DNA of 64,000 bases, taken from the NCBI GenBank assembly GCA_009746045.1, contig RPFO01000189.1:890248-954247 (forward strand), given 5' to 3'. Shown here piece by piece: positions 1 through 29,454 of this stretch. Below the pieces are notes generated by a model. That model had not been told where the DNA came from. It searched no databases and saw only the letters and a program-made list of their open reading frames with translations. Source of the DNA: Mesostigma viride. Its lineage: Eukaryota > Streptophyta > Mesostigmatophyceae > Mesostigmatales > Mesostigmataceae. The position numbers and the translations under genes are program-made. How positions within the stretch are numbered: the stretch's first letter is position 1; the number at the start of each line of letters is the position of its first letter.

Positions 1-1789
1 TTGAATAAGCCAAGCAAAACCCAAACTACAAGGACCGTGTTGTGCATGCGTTGAATAAGCCAAGCAAACGAAATAGCGCTCCTTGTGCAACGGGCGCGCT
101 ACGTAAGCAACTCATATACTCATGGTATATTGTTGTTTATATGGTGCAGCTTGCATGCCATGCCACCCCATCTTCTGCACGCCTGAGTCAGTTCTACTAT
201 GCACGGCACTCTTCGCGGCTGCTTGTTATAGGAATGGTAGTGTCGATGCCCACTTATCATGTTTTGGCTTTGTCGGCAAGGCCGGGGTGGGGGGGACGAG
301 ACGGGGAAATTATTCTGCATTCTCTTCATGAGCGCTGCATTAGCAGTTAACTTGCATGGTCTGCTTCTCCGGGCTATGCTGCTCAGACTGCCCTCACCAT
401 TCTTTGTTATTCTTGGGGCAGCACCGATTCTTGGCACCACAGCTTGGTCTTTCTGGGCTGTGCAAATATCAAGCCCTGACAGAGCCTGTGTGCTCCTTCT
501 CGAGAGCAAACACTGTCAGAGCGAGCGACAAAGTGAACTGCCTTTTAAGATCACTAAGCTCCCAAGAAGACTGGCAGCATTTGATTGAATACAATAAGTG
601 GAGCCCTGCCACAAATGCAGCAGTGGCTTTAAGGTTTCTCAATCCGCATGCGGAAGCAAGAAGCCTCCAGGGTGGGAGGGAGGGGAAAGAAACGATTGCG
701 GATCATTGCCAGCCCAGCAAGCTTGCTTAAGGCATGGTCCGCCGACACACAAGCTGACGTCATCCTGAATTAAGTAACACTGGCATGCGTCACACGCCGG
801 CCTGAACAGTGCTGAAAGCGCCACTACAAACAACGTGGCCACGCACCCCCAGGCTAGTGCGTTAACCGTACAGGTAGTTGTACAAGGTTCCCAAGACTGA
901 CAAACATAAAACTCGCCCAATGACCCCTTGGGCCGGTCCGAATCCACTCTACAATAATTAATCACGACTCACTAACGAAACAAAATCAGTCAAAGATTCG
1001 TTAAGCAACCAGCCGACCCTACAGGTCCCCAGCTAATCTCAGCCGGTGCAACCACATACGAATATTTGCAAGCAAGTCGTATAAAACCTACAATTAATTT
1101 TCTCGGACCACTAATGAATAACCACCGACCCTTATTAACAACCGGGTCATCCAAGGAGAATTCAGGCGAACATGAAACCCTTTGTACATATCGAATTAGT
1201 CAGCCCATGTCGCAGACAGCCTTCCACATGCAGGCCAAGGCATAGCGGCCCTATCTTTCCCGCATGCGTTAATTAAACTATATTCAGAGAAAACCAAATC
1301 TTTCTTCACTAACTATTAGACACCTTGCAGCCAGGGCATTGTGTATAAAGTGATTTAGAGTGTTGATGGAGGGTAATGATTGCAGAGAGTATTGTAACTC
1401 TGTTGGTTTGCAATTGTTGTATGCCTGGCAGCTTATCCAACCGACCAAATTACATCGGCTGACTGACCAACTGACCACGCAGAGTTAAATACCCTCTGAT
1501 TACATACTACACGTACCAGATAGTCTAGGACTGTTTACTCCTTGATACAAGTGAACCGTTGCCAGTCCAATTCGGAAAGTCCATGTTCTTATCTCAATCT
1601 GGAGCACCCAGCCTTTGAACGTGGATCCCAGGCCATCATGCTTTCTAACCATCATGCTTTCTAAAAAAGCAATGACGTGGCATGGATAAGTGATTCAGAG
1701 CGGCTAAGACAAACATCCCGTCTTCCTGTCTGCCTGTATGTGCGCATGTGATGACCATGGCTTTGCGTGGTTGTCTTGCGGTAAATCAG
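1..1789. other. no supported gene; possible upstream intron or 5' flank of the cysteine-rich gene
   Basis: I find no exon with the cysteine module seen from 1790 onward and no convincing homology in either strand. The short open frames here look like chance. The DNA may be the upstream intron of the gene whose first visible exon begins at 1790, because that exon opens in phase 1 and so needs an earlier exon. Confidence 0.4.
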
Positions 1790-19991
<18,202 letters not shown>

Positions 19992-20603
19992 AATGTTAGC
20001 ATATGCACTCATGGTGTATGCGCCGGCTGGCGTGTGTAGCATGTTGTCTTTTTGTTGCGGGCCCGACCCTTGGAATATATTTTGGCTTGTTGTCATAGTC
20101 CGTAGGACTTTGGGACTCATTTCGGGACTTAATTTGGGAATTGTCCCTTGGTCAGGACTTTTGTATGGAACTATGATAGTTTGTGTGATTCGGACCAGTT
20201 ATTTTGGGCCTAGGTTGATGTATGCGATCTTCTAGGGGCCGGTGCAGTCGCGCCGCGCTGCGTACTTTATAGCTGCTTGAGATATTGCACTCATGCGTGG
20301 ATTCTGTAGCCTGGCGAGGGTCGATGTCGACCCGAGGATCTTGTGTGGACTGCATGTTTCGGAGTTCTCTGGAAGGTCGGCGCCATGTCGGCGCCTCTTG
20401 CCAGCTTGGTGGCAGACCTAGGTGAAATTGGTCCGAGGACGAGAGTCTCGTCCTCTTGGTTCGGAATAAAGTGTGTGTTATCACCTGTCTGAACCTGGGG
20501 CATAATTCCAACTGCATTTGGTAGCTCCATCCTAAACGTGGATTGTGTAGATGCAATATTAATCACCGCGAGCCGTAACAGGCCTAAAGCCACGCCTGTT
20601 CCG
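19992..20603 (+). other. 3' flank of the cysteine-rich gene
   Basis: Probably the 3' UTR and downstream spacer. I see no clear polyadenylation element and no gene. The outer transposon target site TTAA follows at 20604. Confidence 0.45.
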
Positions 20604-20607
20604 TTAA

Positions 20608-20620
20608 CCCGTGTTTTTTT
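20608..20620 (+). repeat. left terminal inverted repeat
   Basis: CCCGTGTTTTTTT next to TTAA. A subterminal AACGCGATATATCACGTT follows at 20627-20644. Confidence 0.7.
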
Positions 20621-20644
20621 AATTAGAACGCGATATATCACGTT

Positions 20645-21338
20645 GTAAGCTTTTTTTAGAACGCGTATAGCACCTAAGGAAAAATTTTTTTCATGGTCAT
20701 GTATATACTTTCCTGAAAGCCCATAAATCAAAGGATTTTTTGAGCTACTCAGACCTACAAAATGCTTATTCATTAGAGAGATACACTGGTTTGAATACAG
20801 GGGGGTCTGACCATGACCGCGATTTCTTGACCCTAGGTCACAAGTCATGTGCTTATTCACAAATGGTTCATGAAAAAAATCTGGCTTCTTGCACGAGCTA
20901 TGGGCAACATATGCAGGTTTCCGCGGCCTGGCACTGAACGCAAAGGTTTTCACCTTTGCGGAGTGTCTGATCAGAATATGCAGGCTCTGTGAAACAAAAC
21001 TCAGGCCCATTGGGCCACTGGAGCTATTTTTCATTAGCATCACAATTACAACGCAGTACAACGCAGTGGGAAACATGAGAGCCCTTGACAACATTACGCA
21101 ACGACCCGAGCCCCATAAACGGGGCCATAGTGAGCTTGGAGGGTCAAAACGTTGAAAATAGGTGTTGTATAAGTTATACTGCATCAAACATGCATCAAAC
21201 ATCATGACTGGATGACCTAATATGACTGAATCAGGCAGCCATAGCCAAAGCATCATCCACTCTCACAACGTGTTGAGCACATGCCTCGTGGGAATGGAGG
21301 TGCTGGGTTTTCATTCCATAACGCGTGCAATACTGAAA
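20645..21338. other. interior of the TTAA element, no recognised gene
   Basis: The - strand is open across 21256-20291, but that frame runs through the left inverted repeat and out of the element. I therefore read it as chance and not as a transposase. Confidence 0.4.
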
Positions 21339-23288
21339 GAATCGGATTTCTTTGAAAAGAGTTTCTCGAAGTGAGGCGGGGAATAAGGCCGCTCACGGAA
21401 GCCGCCTGGATGGTCGGCTGAACCGGGCGGGTTTGGCAGATGTAACCGGATTTGGCTAATGGCTGGCGACCTGGAATTGTTAGTAGGGGCAGTGGCCCTA
21501 TTGTACTACAATCTCGAAACAATCTTATGCTTAAAGTTTGACAGGGCCGGGTTTGTTGAACCGGTATGTCGAATGATAATTAGAACCTTTCGGAAAGGGT
21601 ATTTGATTGGTTGTTGTTTTTGTGGTACGGTAGGTGTCGCTACATTCTCAGGTTGACATGTTAAGTTAAGCTCGGTTGCTGATGTCAGCCCCGTGCTAGT
21701 GCAGTTTGACTACTTTGGCGGCGTAGTGACATTGTTGTGGTCTTTTTTCTTGTAAACGTTGGCTGAGCGCCGACGGCTGAGGCTATGGCGGTACAAGAAG
21801 TGCCTCACCAGCCTTGCGCTCAGCATGGGTGCGGGGCTAAAATTTGTTAACCAAATTTCCGGCATCCATGATCCCTGGCTGCTTAAGGCGGTTGGGATTC
21901 ATGGCTGCCACTGGCCCGGAATTAATGTCCGGGTGATCGGGGTTTAAATGCGAAGCGGGGGCTGATGCATTATTTAATTAATGGCTGGTTTGTTTGAAAG
22001 AAACGGCCAGCTGGCCGGGTTGGACAAGGGCTAGCTTGCTTGATGGTTCCGTACCTGGGGATGCTTGCGCCTCGGGTTGGGCTGTCGGCAGGCTGGCCTG
22101 CCTTTGAGTTGTCTCGTACCTGGAAATGCTTGCATTCCGGGTTGGGCTTGGCTTGAGGGCCGTCGCGGCTCGGGGGGGTAAAAAATTTAAGTCACCGTTG
22201 TGGGACACGGAGCCTTGGCGCAGGAGGCAAGGGCTGAAAATCAACTTGATTTCGTATTCAGTGGTATTTCCATTTTTTGTACGGAAGGAGTGTTTATGTG
22301 CTCGGCACTAAGTTGGTTGCTCTTCAAAAAAGTTGTAAAACTGGGCGTCGGCTGGAATCAGCGGTGCCAGTCAGCAGCTTTTGCTTTGACTTTGTGTTCC
22401 GCGACAGCACCCCTTAGCGGACCAGAGAAGAGGTCGGCAACGAGGTCAGCGGGGGCCCCCGAGTGGGGTCAAAAATGCGAGCTGTGTCGATCGACAGTGC
22501 ATGAATTTTTGTGCATTCACAGTCGCTGGGAATTAAATCTGTTTTCTGGCAACGGAGAGCGCCCATCGCGACAGGACAGCTTTTGACGGGAAAGGAAATG
22601 GTGCTTCTTTAGCGGACCGGAGGGCCAGGAAGGGGAGGTTGGGTAATCGCGAGCCATGCCTATGGAGTTCTTAATAGCGGTTCTGTAACCGCTACCTGTC
22701 TATATGCATCTACTTATTGTTTTAACAAAGATGCTGGTGACTATGGTGAGCAAACGGGTGTATGAATCGGATTTCTTTGAAAAGAGTTTCTCGAAGTGAG
22801 GCGGGGAATAAGGCCGCTCACGGAAGCCGCCTGGATGGTCGGCTGAACCGGGCGGGTTTGGCAGATGTAACCGGATTTGGCTAATGGCTGGCGACCTGGA
22901 ATTGTTAGTAGGGGCAGTGGCCCTATTGTACTACAATCTCGAAACAATCTTATGCTTAAAGTTTGACAGGGCCGGGTTTGTTGAACCGGTATGTCGAATG
23001 ATAATTAGAACCTTTCGGAAAGGGTATTTGATTGGTTGTTGTTTTTGTGGTACGGTAGGTGTCGCTACATTCTCAGGTTGACATGTTAAGTTAAGCTCGG
23101 TTGCTGATGTCAGCCCCGTGCTAGTGCAGTTTGACTACTTTGGCGGCGTAGTGACATTGTTGTGGTCTTTTTTCTTGTCCCACCCACCCACCCTCTTTGG
23201 TGGCCTGGTCTGCGCGGGTAATCGCGAGCCATGCCTATGGAGTTCTTAATAGCGGTTCTGTAACCGCTACCTGTCTATATGCATCTAC
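21339..23288 (+). mobile_element. family-R repeat: full copy followed by internally deleted copy
   Basis: Direct repeats 21339-21753 and 22764-23178 (415 bp each) and 22641-22713 and 23216-23288 (73 bp each) show a tandem pair. The first copy has an interior of about 890 bp. The second has it replaced by about 37 bp starting CCCACCCACCCACCCTC. The same arrangement, inverted and diverged, occurs at 41038-43005. No coding region is recognised. The 415-bp repeat could be an LTR of a small non-autonomous retroelement, but I see no primer-binding site. Confidence 0.7.
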
Positions 23289-24045
23289 GTGTAATGCAAG
23301 GCTTGGATAGGTTGAGTGATCCATGAGCTTACATGCAGGCAAAGATGACGCTGGAATGCATGCTAGCAAATGGTGGCAAGATGCTAACAACACATGATTA
23401 TACACCATGATTATGGGCACCCAGCTGATCTTCTTGCACAATCAACGCAGTATAAACCATCAACATCCAATCCTCACGATATATGCACGGCTTGACGACG
23501 TATACAGCACCTAAATACTGCACAACTGCAACCTGCTATGGCTGACATGCAAGCAACGTCGAGTAGGATGGCGGTCTTAGAGAGGCTGGGCAGAGGTCGG
23601 TAGAAATAAGTGGAAAACTGGCAGAAACTAGGTAGAAACACGATATACTTACGCCTGCAAGCACTATTGAGCCGGTGGCAGAGGCCATTTCCAGGAAAAT
23701 ACAGCATACCGTAGCAATAGCCACGGTCACGCCTTACGCTATTTGCAGGCACCATCATGCCCGGAGCTACCCAATAAAAGTCTGCACAAATCTCGGCTTA
23801 GCCGAGAGTCCGGGCGTTCGGAATGAATAAACATGTGTTAAGAAGTCGAAACACCATGGAAATACCAAGCATGGTGCCGCAGCAGACCCGAGTCTTGACG
23901 TAATAATATGTATGCCGGTTTCCAGGGTTTCCGCATGAAAGTTGGGTGAGAAACTGGAAAAAACTACGTTTCCTTTGCCCCAGTACCTCAACAAACTCGT
24001 AGAAACCTATAATTATCAACCTTTGAACGCATCATCATGGTCGTG
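23289..24045. other. nothing recognised
   Basis: Interior of the TTAA element between family R and the foldback element. No coding or repeat signal is supported. Confidence 0.5.
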
Positions 24046-24337
24046 CTACCAGTTAAGTAATGCAATACGCATTACTTTTGCATACTTGCAAGTATGCAAA
24101 AGTAATGCGTATTGCATTACTTAACTAAAATTGGGCCGCGTGGGGAAATCCAGCGTTCCGCACACACCGCTCGTTACCGAGGTGACTCGATTAATTACGA
24201 CTCGGCTATTCCCAGCCTCGCGCCGTAATTCCTATTTCGACTTGGCCTACCCGGCCTCCGCCAAACATAGAAATCCACAAATATTTCGACTCGGCCTCCC
24301 AGGCCTACCCGCCGCAAATATTTCCGTGCCTCCGAGA

Positions 24338-24348
24338 GGATTCGAACC
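24338..24348 (-). promoter_or_regulatory. pol III B-box-like / tRNA T-arm-like site
   Basis: The - strand reads GGTTCGAATCC followed by TCTCGGAGGCA, like the 3' half of a tRNA. No 5' tRNA half pairs with it, so it looks like a tRNA-derived remnant inside block X. It is a match to the B-box consensus only. Confidence 0.45.
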
Positions 24349-24610
24349 CGGTACCCCAGGAGCGAACGCCAATCTTAGTTAAGTAATGCAATACGCATTA
24401 CTTTTGCATACTTGCAAGTATGCAAAAGTAATGCGTATTGCATTACTTAACTAAAATTGGGCCGCGTGGGGAAATCCAGCGTTCCGCACACACCGCTCGT
24501 TACCGAGGTGACTCGATTAATTACGACTCGGCTATTCCCAGCCTCGCGCCGTAATTCCTATTTCGACTTGGCCTACCCGGGTAAGATTGGCGTTCGCTCC
24601 TGGGGTACCG

Positions 24611-24621
24611 GGTTCGAATCC
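24611..24621 (+). promoter_or_regulatory. inverted second copy of the B-box-like site
   Basis: The same tRNA-like 3' half, on the + strand in the reverse-complement copy of block X. Confidence 0.45.
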
Positions 24622-24913
24622 TCTCGGAGGCACGGAAATATTTGCGGCGGGTAGGCCTGGGAGGCCGAGTCGAAATATTTGTGGATTTCTATGTTTGGCG
24701 GAGGCCGGGTAGGCCAAGTCGAAATAGGAATTACGGCGCGAGGCTGGGAATAGCCGAGTCGTAATTAATCGAGTCACCTCGGTAACGAGCGGTGTGTGCG
24801 GAACGCTGGATTTCCCCACGCGGCCCAATTTTAGTTAAGTAATGCAATACGCATTACTTTTGCATACTTGCAAGTATGCAAAAGTAATGCGTATTGCATT
24901 ACTTAACTCTACC

Positions 24914-25202
24914 CAACAGCCACTGAAATTCGCGCGAAAACTGGCGAGATCTACCTGCCGCCATCGCCGTCGTCTTCACCTTCGTCCCGCGAAAATGCCT
25001 GATTTCAGTGGTACATATTTGTTTGCAGCTGTCACAAAAAAAATACCAAAAATACCAGGATTTTTTCTTGAATTCTATGAGATGTTTCTGACCTATTTTG
25101 AAAGTTTCAGACCAAAAATCGCAAGTTTAATAGGTTTGCCACGTGTCAGATTACAACGCGATACATCGCGTTCTAACCCTACAACGCGATGTATCGCGTT
25201 GT
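24914..25202. other. subterminal region of the TTAA element
   Basis: Contains the two 18-bp palindromes described above. No gene. Confidence 0.5.
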
Positions 25203-25215
25203 AAAAAAACACGGG
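25203..25215 (-). repeat. right terminal inverted repeat
   Basis: Perfect reverse complement of the left end, next to TTAA. Two subterminal 18-bp palindromes lie just inside it, at 25155 and 25183. Confidence 0.7.
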
Positions 25216-25219
25216 TTAA

Positions 25220-26004
25220 TCCCACTCCCAAAGAGTGGTCGTGGTTAGCCAAGAAACCGGTGACAACCTACCTTAACAATAGGATCTTTCGCACGACCCG
25301 GATGGGTTCGTTACACTGGTTATCGGAGGTTAGGTTAGGGTGGTTTTACAGGGCGGCCCAAAGCCGTGTTTAGCTTAGCGCAGGCCCAGAGCCGACCGGC
25401 ATCATCCCGCCCAGCATCGGCGGTTGCCAGATCCCGGGGACGCTCAGGACAGCTACAGCCACAGCCGGCACGCCATCCAAGACCTCTTAACCCTTTGAGG
25501 GGTGTCATAGGACGCTAGACGTCCATGCAAGTGGTAAGATTTCCCTGATTTCCTTCTTGCACCCCCCCCCTGTCTTACCCACGCGCGTAGAAACGGGTTT
25601 TTTGTTTTTTTGTCGTAATCCGTTTTCATGTTTGTAAACGTTTGTGAGCGGGTTGTCCCAAAGACAGCCCTCATGAGCCGTGGGTGGACCCCCAAAGGGC
25701 AACGCTGCCTACGGCTCGAGGGTAGTCACCGGCTGGCCGTTGCCTAACTGTGTTGCCGGTGGCTGGACCTCAACGTCTTTCGTACTGTTTGTGAACGTTT
25801 TGTTTCTGCCTTGTGTTTCTCTCTCGCTGTGAGCACGTCACATGCACGTAGAGGTATCCTGGGTGGGCTTGCCTCCCTTTCTTTCCCCTTCCTGCATTGC
25901 ATGCTTGAATACCGTGTGATATTGCTTTATACCTAATCGGTAGTTCACGGGAAACTCCCGCAGCAGACGTAATAATGAAGGAGGATATAGACGTATTAAT
26001 CAAG
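25220..26004. other. no gene; possible second TTAA-type terminus
   Basis: TTAACCCTTTGAGGGGTGTC at about 25487 looks like the start of another piggyBac-type end, but I find no partner. Nothing else is supported. Confidence 0.3.
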
Positions 26005-26304
26005 GAGGTGAGATCCCAATACCTATACTATGCAGTAGCACACGACGGGGCCACAGGCCAACCAGGCATTTTTTTATAGTTGGGCTGCGTGTAGCAATCA
26101 TATTACGGATAAAGTCTTACACCCAGCGTCGTTAGCTATAGATGGCAGGGATTTAATACATTAGCTGAGGCAGATCAGTTTATTAAGGATAATATGCCCC
26201 TCCCAGAAAGGCTGCACGAGACTAGGCATGACACCCAGTCACCTGCACAGGATGTGTTGCGTGCACTGGAGCAGCTTCACCTGGGCCCATCCTCGAGGGC
26301 ATAA
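26005..26304 (+). pseudogene. RNase H1-type hybrid-binding domain fragment (viroplasmin-like fold), frame-broken
   Basis: Three overlapping frames together read YYAVAHDGATGQPGIF, then YSWAACSNHITD, then YRWQGFNTLAEADQFIKDN, ending NMPLPE...LHLGPSSRA and a stop at 26302-26304. The order YYAV...GIF.SW..C......GF.T..EA..F is that of the small domain at the N-terminus of eukaryotic RNase H1, also known from some plant viral inclusion proteins and transposons (family knowledge). At least two single-base breaks separate the parts. No catalytic RNase H domain follows; a gag-like gene begins about 195 bp downstream. Probably a retroelement remnant. Confidence 0.6.
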
Positions 26305-26498
26305 GCACCACAGTAAATAGTGATACTGCCTATTAGCCTAGACACTAGATATCATATTTAGTAGATAATATTAGTACTATTAGAAGCATTAGTTGTGGTT
26401 TCTGCTCTCTTCTCTCGTGCTTGCCTGTGTTTGGGGAGGTACTGTGTATTGTGTACCTAGTACGGTGCAGTCGGTGCTGGTGAGGTACGTGGGCCCAA

Positions 26499-26983
26499 AT
26501 GCCCCCTAGGAAGAAAGGTGCAGGTGGCACACGGTCCCCAAAGGACCCTAGTCTGTCCCCAAAGGACGTTAGGGAAGAACAGCAGGAAGTGGCGAGCACG
26601 TCCAGTCGCGGTTCCCAAGGGTCCCAAAGATCCAGTGCATCATCAGCTAGGTCCCCAAAGGACGTTAGGGAAGAACAGCAGGAAGTGGCGAGCAAGTCCA
26701 GTCAGGGTTCCAGAAGATCTAGCAAGTCCAGTAGGAGCTCCCGAGGCTCCCAGAGATCCGATGCAGCCGCTAGGGTTACCGCAGAACGGCAGGCGACCCT
26801 GGAGTCGCAGCTAGAGCAAGCTGCCCTAGGGTTTGATCAGTCCCAGCAGTCGCCGCAGCGACAGCCTGAGTCTCAGCAATCGCCGCAGCGACAGCCTCAG
26901 GCTCAGCAGTCGCCGCAGCGACAGCCTAAGTCTCAGCAGTCGCCGCAGCGACAGCCTCAATCTCAGCAGTCTCCGCCGTCGCG

Positions 26984-27058
<75 letters not shown>

Positions 27059-28225
27059 GCCGCAGCAGCAGCAGCAGCAGCGACAGCAGCCGCAGCAGCA
27101 GCCGCGACCGCTATCGACCCATCATATGGGCAATTGGGACAGGGTACCTCCTACGCAGCGACCCCCTTCCGTGGAAGATGCGCAGGAGGAGGAGGATGTA
27201 GAGGACGCAGGTAGCTCAACGGCCAGCTCTCCGTTCATACCCCCGCCTGCTGCTCTCGTGGATCGGTACTACCCGGCGACGTACGCGCGCGAGAGCGCGC
27301 GTCTGACCCATGCATGGGCCGGGCGTGGACGGGGGGGGTCGAGGCCGGAGCCCGGGCGGGTCCCTCGTCGGGTATCCTTCGGGTCTTACGAGCGAGAGTC
27401 CAGGTCCCCGCATAGAGTGCCAGGATCGTCGGCCTACGTCCACGGCGACCCATGGGACGATGGACATGCTCCTCCTGGCCCATTCCCCACCGTACCACCA
27501 TACACACCCGCCAGGAGCGCGCCCACGAATGTCAACTTCAGTCGGCTGCCCTTGGATGACCCTGGCTACGAGCATCCCACGTCGGTCCGCGTGCGGCGTG
27601 AGTCGGACCGCTTCGCCTTTCGGCGGCAATCTGACGCCTACGTACCCCGACGTGGGACTTGCGACTGTGCAGCTTGGCGCGCGGCGGACGCTCTCGTATC
27701 CCGGCGCGAGTCTGCCCAGTATGCCCCCTCCCATGGGTCCCATTATGAAGCGTGGGCGAGGCGCCAACAGCCCCCCACCTTCTCCAGTCCCGCGTACTGC
27801 GAGACGGGCGGGCCCCTGGGAGAGCCGGTCAAGGCCCCGCCCCTGCCAGATTTCAAGGCGGTGCCCAAGCTCCACGCGGGCATGAGTCCCCGCGAGATCG
27901 ACGAGTGGGCTCGTATGTGGCAGCGCAGCTATACACCGTATGGTGGCCGGGCCCACTTCGAATGTTCCGAAAAGTGTGACACTTTTCGTCGTTTTTTTAA
28001 CTTCGTAACAAACTACTCTTTCCCGCCGGGCCGCGTGTGACACTTTTTGTCGTTTTTTTAATTTCGTAACTAACTACTCTTTCCCGTCGGTCCGCGTGCG
28101 CTTTTTGATTGCCTGCAGGTGGCACGAAATTTTCGACCGGAGTGTTTCGGCATAACAAGTTTCTCGATACCCTGATGGATTGGTACATTCCTAGTCGACT
28201 AGAGGACCATGTTGAGAAGAGTTAA
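26499..28225 (+). CDS. Q-rich gag-like protein, two exons
   Basis: ATG at 26499 (MPPRKKGAGGTRSPKD). Exon 1 (26499-27975) encodes S/P/Q-rich repeats SPQRQPQSQQ, a long polyglutamine, and then a Pro/Arg-rich body. It ends with the better-conserved-looking segment PPLPDFKAVPKLHAGMSPRE, then IDEWARMWQRSYTPYGGRA. A donor GTGACA at 27976 joined to the acceptor CTGCAG ending at 28118 keeps frame and gives a tail GTKFSTGVFRHNKFLDTLMD, then WYIPSRLEDHVEKS and a stop. The total is 527 residues. The end looks like a retrotransposon capsid N-terminus by style only. Without splicing, translation ends at 28040. Function unassigned. Confidence 0.5.
26985..27105 (+). repeat. (CAG)n coding microsatellite
   Basis: Encodes about 30 glutamines with a few arginine and proline interruptions. 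Confidence 0.95.
27975..28098 (+). repeat. two tandem copies of a roughly 65-bp unit inside the predicted intron
   Basis: Both copies read GTGACACTTTT(T)CGTCG-like sequence and then AACTACTCTTTCCCG, differing at a few bases. Each copy starts with a donor-like GTGTGACA. Confidence 0.8.
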
Positions 28226-28382
28226 TCGACGAAGCTAGTAGTACTTTCAACCATCAAATGGTGGGTATACCCACCCCCATAATTTTATTGAATCGATTAA
28301 TAATGAAAATTTACACATTTGACCAACGCAAAATGTTGCATGGAATTAATCATCGATTATATTTGCCAAATGGGACCGGCAT

Positions 28383-28883
28383 TCACTTTTCCTGGAGAAA
28401 TGACCCCCATCCATCGATCTCAATGTCACGAAACTTGTACGCTCCCTTGTACAAGTCCCCCCCGAAATTTGGAGGCTCGTTGGAAAATTGTTTGGGGGCC
28501 CATACGGCCCCACCTATTTCCGCCGCATTCAAGAACTCATGCTGGGCCTCAGCCCGGAGGCGCACAGTCGAGACATAGGGCGAAATTTCCGTGCCCTCCT
28601 TCTGGAGGCATTGCACCACCCTGGCCTTACCCGGAACACGGGGGGCAGGCGCCAAATCTGAATCTGGGGGCATCAGGTCGATCATCCCGTTTCCGAACGC
28701 AATGACACCTGAACCCCAACCTCCAAACGGTCCACGCAGGGAGCGTGGGAAGTCGTGGGGGGGGGAGTCGATTTCAACAAACATGTTGGCCGCATGCTCC
28801 TTTTTATCGACATGCACATATGTATGCTGCGAACCAAAAACATCGGCACGCTCCATCGTAAAAGTGAGTTTGATGGCTAAGTT
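28383..28883 (-). CDS. hypothetical protein exon
   Basis: The frame is open on the - strand from about 28883 to a stop at 28383. The nearest ATG is at 28856 (MERADVFGSQHTYVHVDKKE). It continues EHAANMFVEIDSPP and ends IEIDGWGSFLQEK. Amino-acid use looks like a globular protein and not repeat-derived, and no overlapping frame is better. I do not recognise the family. It may be an exon of a longer gene, since no clear start context is visible. The neighbours are transposon genes, so a transposon origin is likely. Confidence 0.4.
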   Translation of the reverse strand, partial: NLAIKLTFTMERADVFGSQHTYVHVDKKEHAANMFVEIDSPPHDFPRSLRGPFGGWGSGVIAFGNGMIDLMPPDSDLAPAPRVPGKARVVQCLQKEGTEISPYVSTVRLRAEAQHEFLNAAEIGGAVWAPKQFSNEPPNFGGDLYKGAYKFRDIEIDGWGSFLQEK

Positions 28884-29454
28884 GCGAGTGAGAAAATGAT
28901 TTCAGCAAAGCCCGGTCCGGACTGTCGTATGGGTGGCGCTGCGGAGCGTCCCCTCTATTCCTTGTGGTTGTAGGGGACAACCTTCCAATCACAATTCGTA
29001 ACTAGTCCGGTTACAAGCAAGGTACTTTGGCACTTCCGGAGCGAATTTGTGTTTTAAGACATCTACCAAAGAGGCCTTAGTACAGTAACATTGTTGTGAC
29101 ATTCAAAATTAGTACGAACCAATTTGCAGAAAACAAAGGACGGAAAGTCCTACCGAGCAACTACATATTTGAGTGACGACATGATTTTTAGGTCAAACCA
29201 AATTATAAATTTGTCATTCGAAAAAATTATTGTACAAGTTAAATAAAATACTCGCCATTTCGACACGGAAATATACTAAAATTTGTCACTACCGAGGCTA
29301 ACAATGTTCCCAGCCACTTGTCATCTATTGTAATATATGAAAAAACAGTTCTCCCAAAATATATAAACACGAATAAACACTGTCCCAACCGTAGGCGAAT
29401 AAAGCCCAGGCTTAAAGATCCGTAGGGGTGGCGCTGCGGAGCGTCCCCGAAAGT
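28884..29454. other. spacer with two hairpin-motif variants
   Basis: GGGTGGCGCTGCGGAGCGTC occurs at 28931 and again at about 29427, the second just after the stop of the downstream - strand gene. Nothing else is recognised. Confidence 0.5.

Larger units (their letters stand above)
24051..24908. mobile_element. foldback element built of three palindromes and inverted 250-bp blocks
   Basis: Perfect 76-bp palindromes at 24051-24126, 24377-24452 and 24833-24908 (each AGTTAAGTAATGCAATACGC... with its complement). Block X (24127-24376) lies between the first two. After the second come the first 130 bp of X again (24453-24582) and then the full reverse complement of X (24583-24832). The whole is flanked by CTACC on both sides (24046-24050 and 24909-24913), a probable 5-bp target duplication. 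No coding capacity. Confidence 0.88.
20604..25219. mobile_element. piggyBac-like non-autonomous transposon with nested insertions
   Basis: TTAA (20604-20607) is followed by CCCGTGTTTTTTT (20608-20620). At the other end AAAAAAACACGGG (25203-25215) is followed by TTAA (25216-25219). So 13-bp perfect inverted ends are flanked by the TTAA target that piggyBac elements use (family knowledge). Subterminal 18-bp near-palindromes of the form AACGCGATRTATCGCGTT occur at 20627-20644 (one mismatch), 25155-25172 and 25183-25200. I recognise no piggyBac transposase inside. Most of the interior is taken by the family-R pair and the foldback element. Confidence 0.65.

Noticed and set aside
20291-21256. 321-codon - strand ORF
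   Set aside because: It crosses the left terminal inverted repeat and the element boundary, has no recognised motif and no splice support.
24595-24640. Possible intact tRNA gene at the B-box sites of the foldback element
   Set aside because: Only the 3' half is present. No 5' acceptor strand pairs with GGAGGCA, and the T-stem is imperfect.
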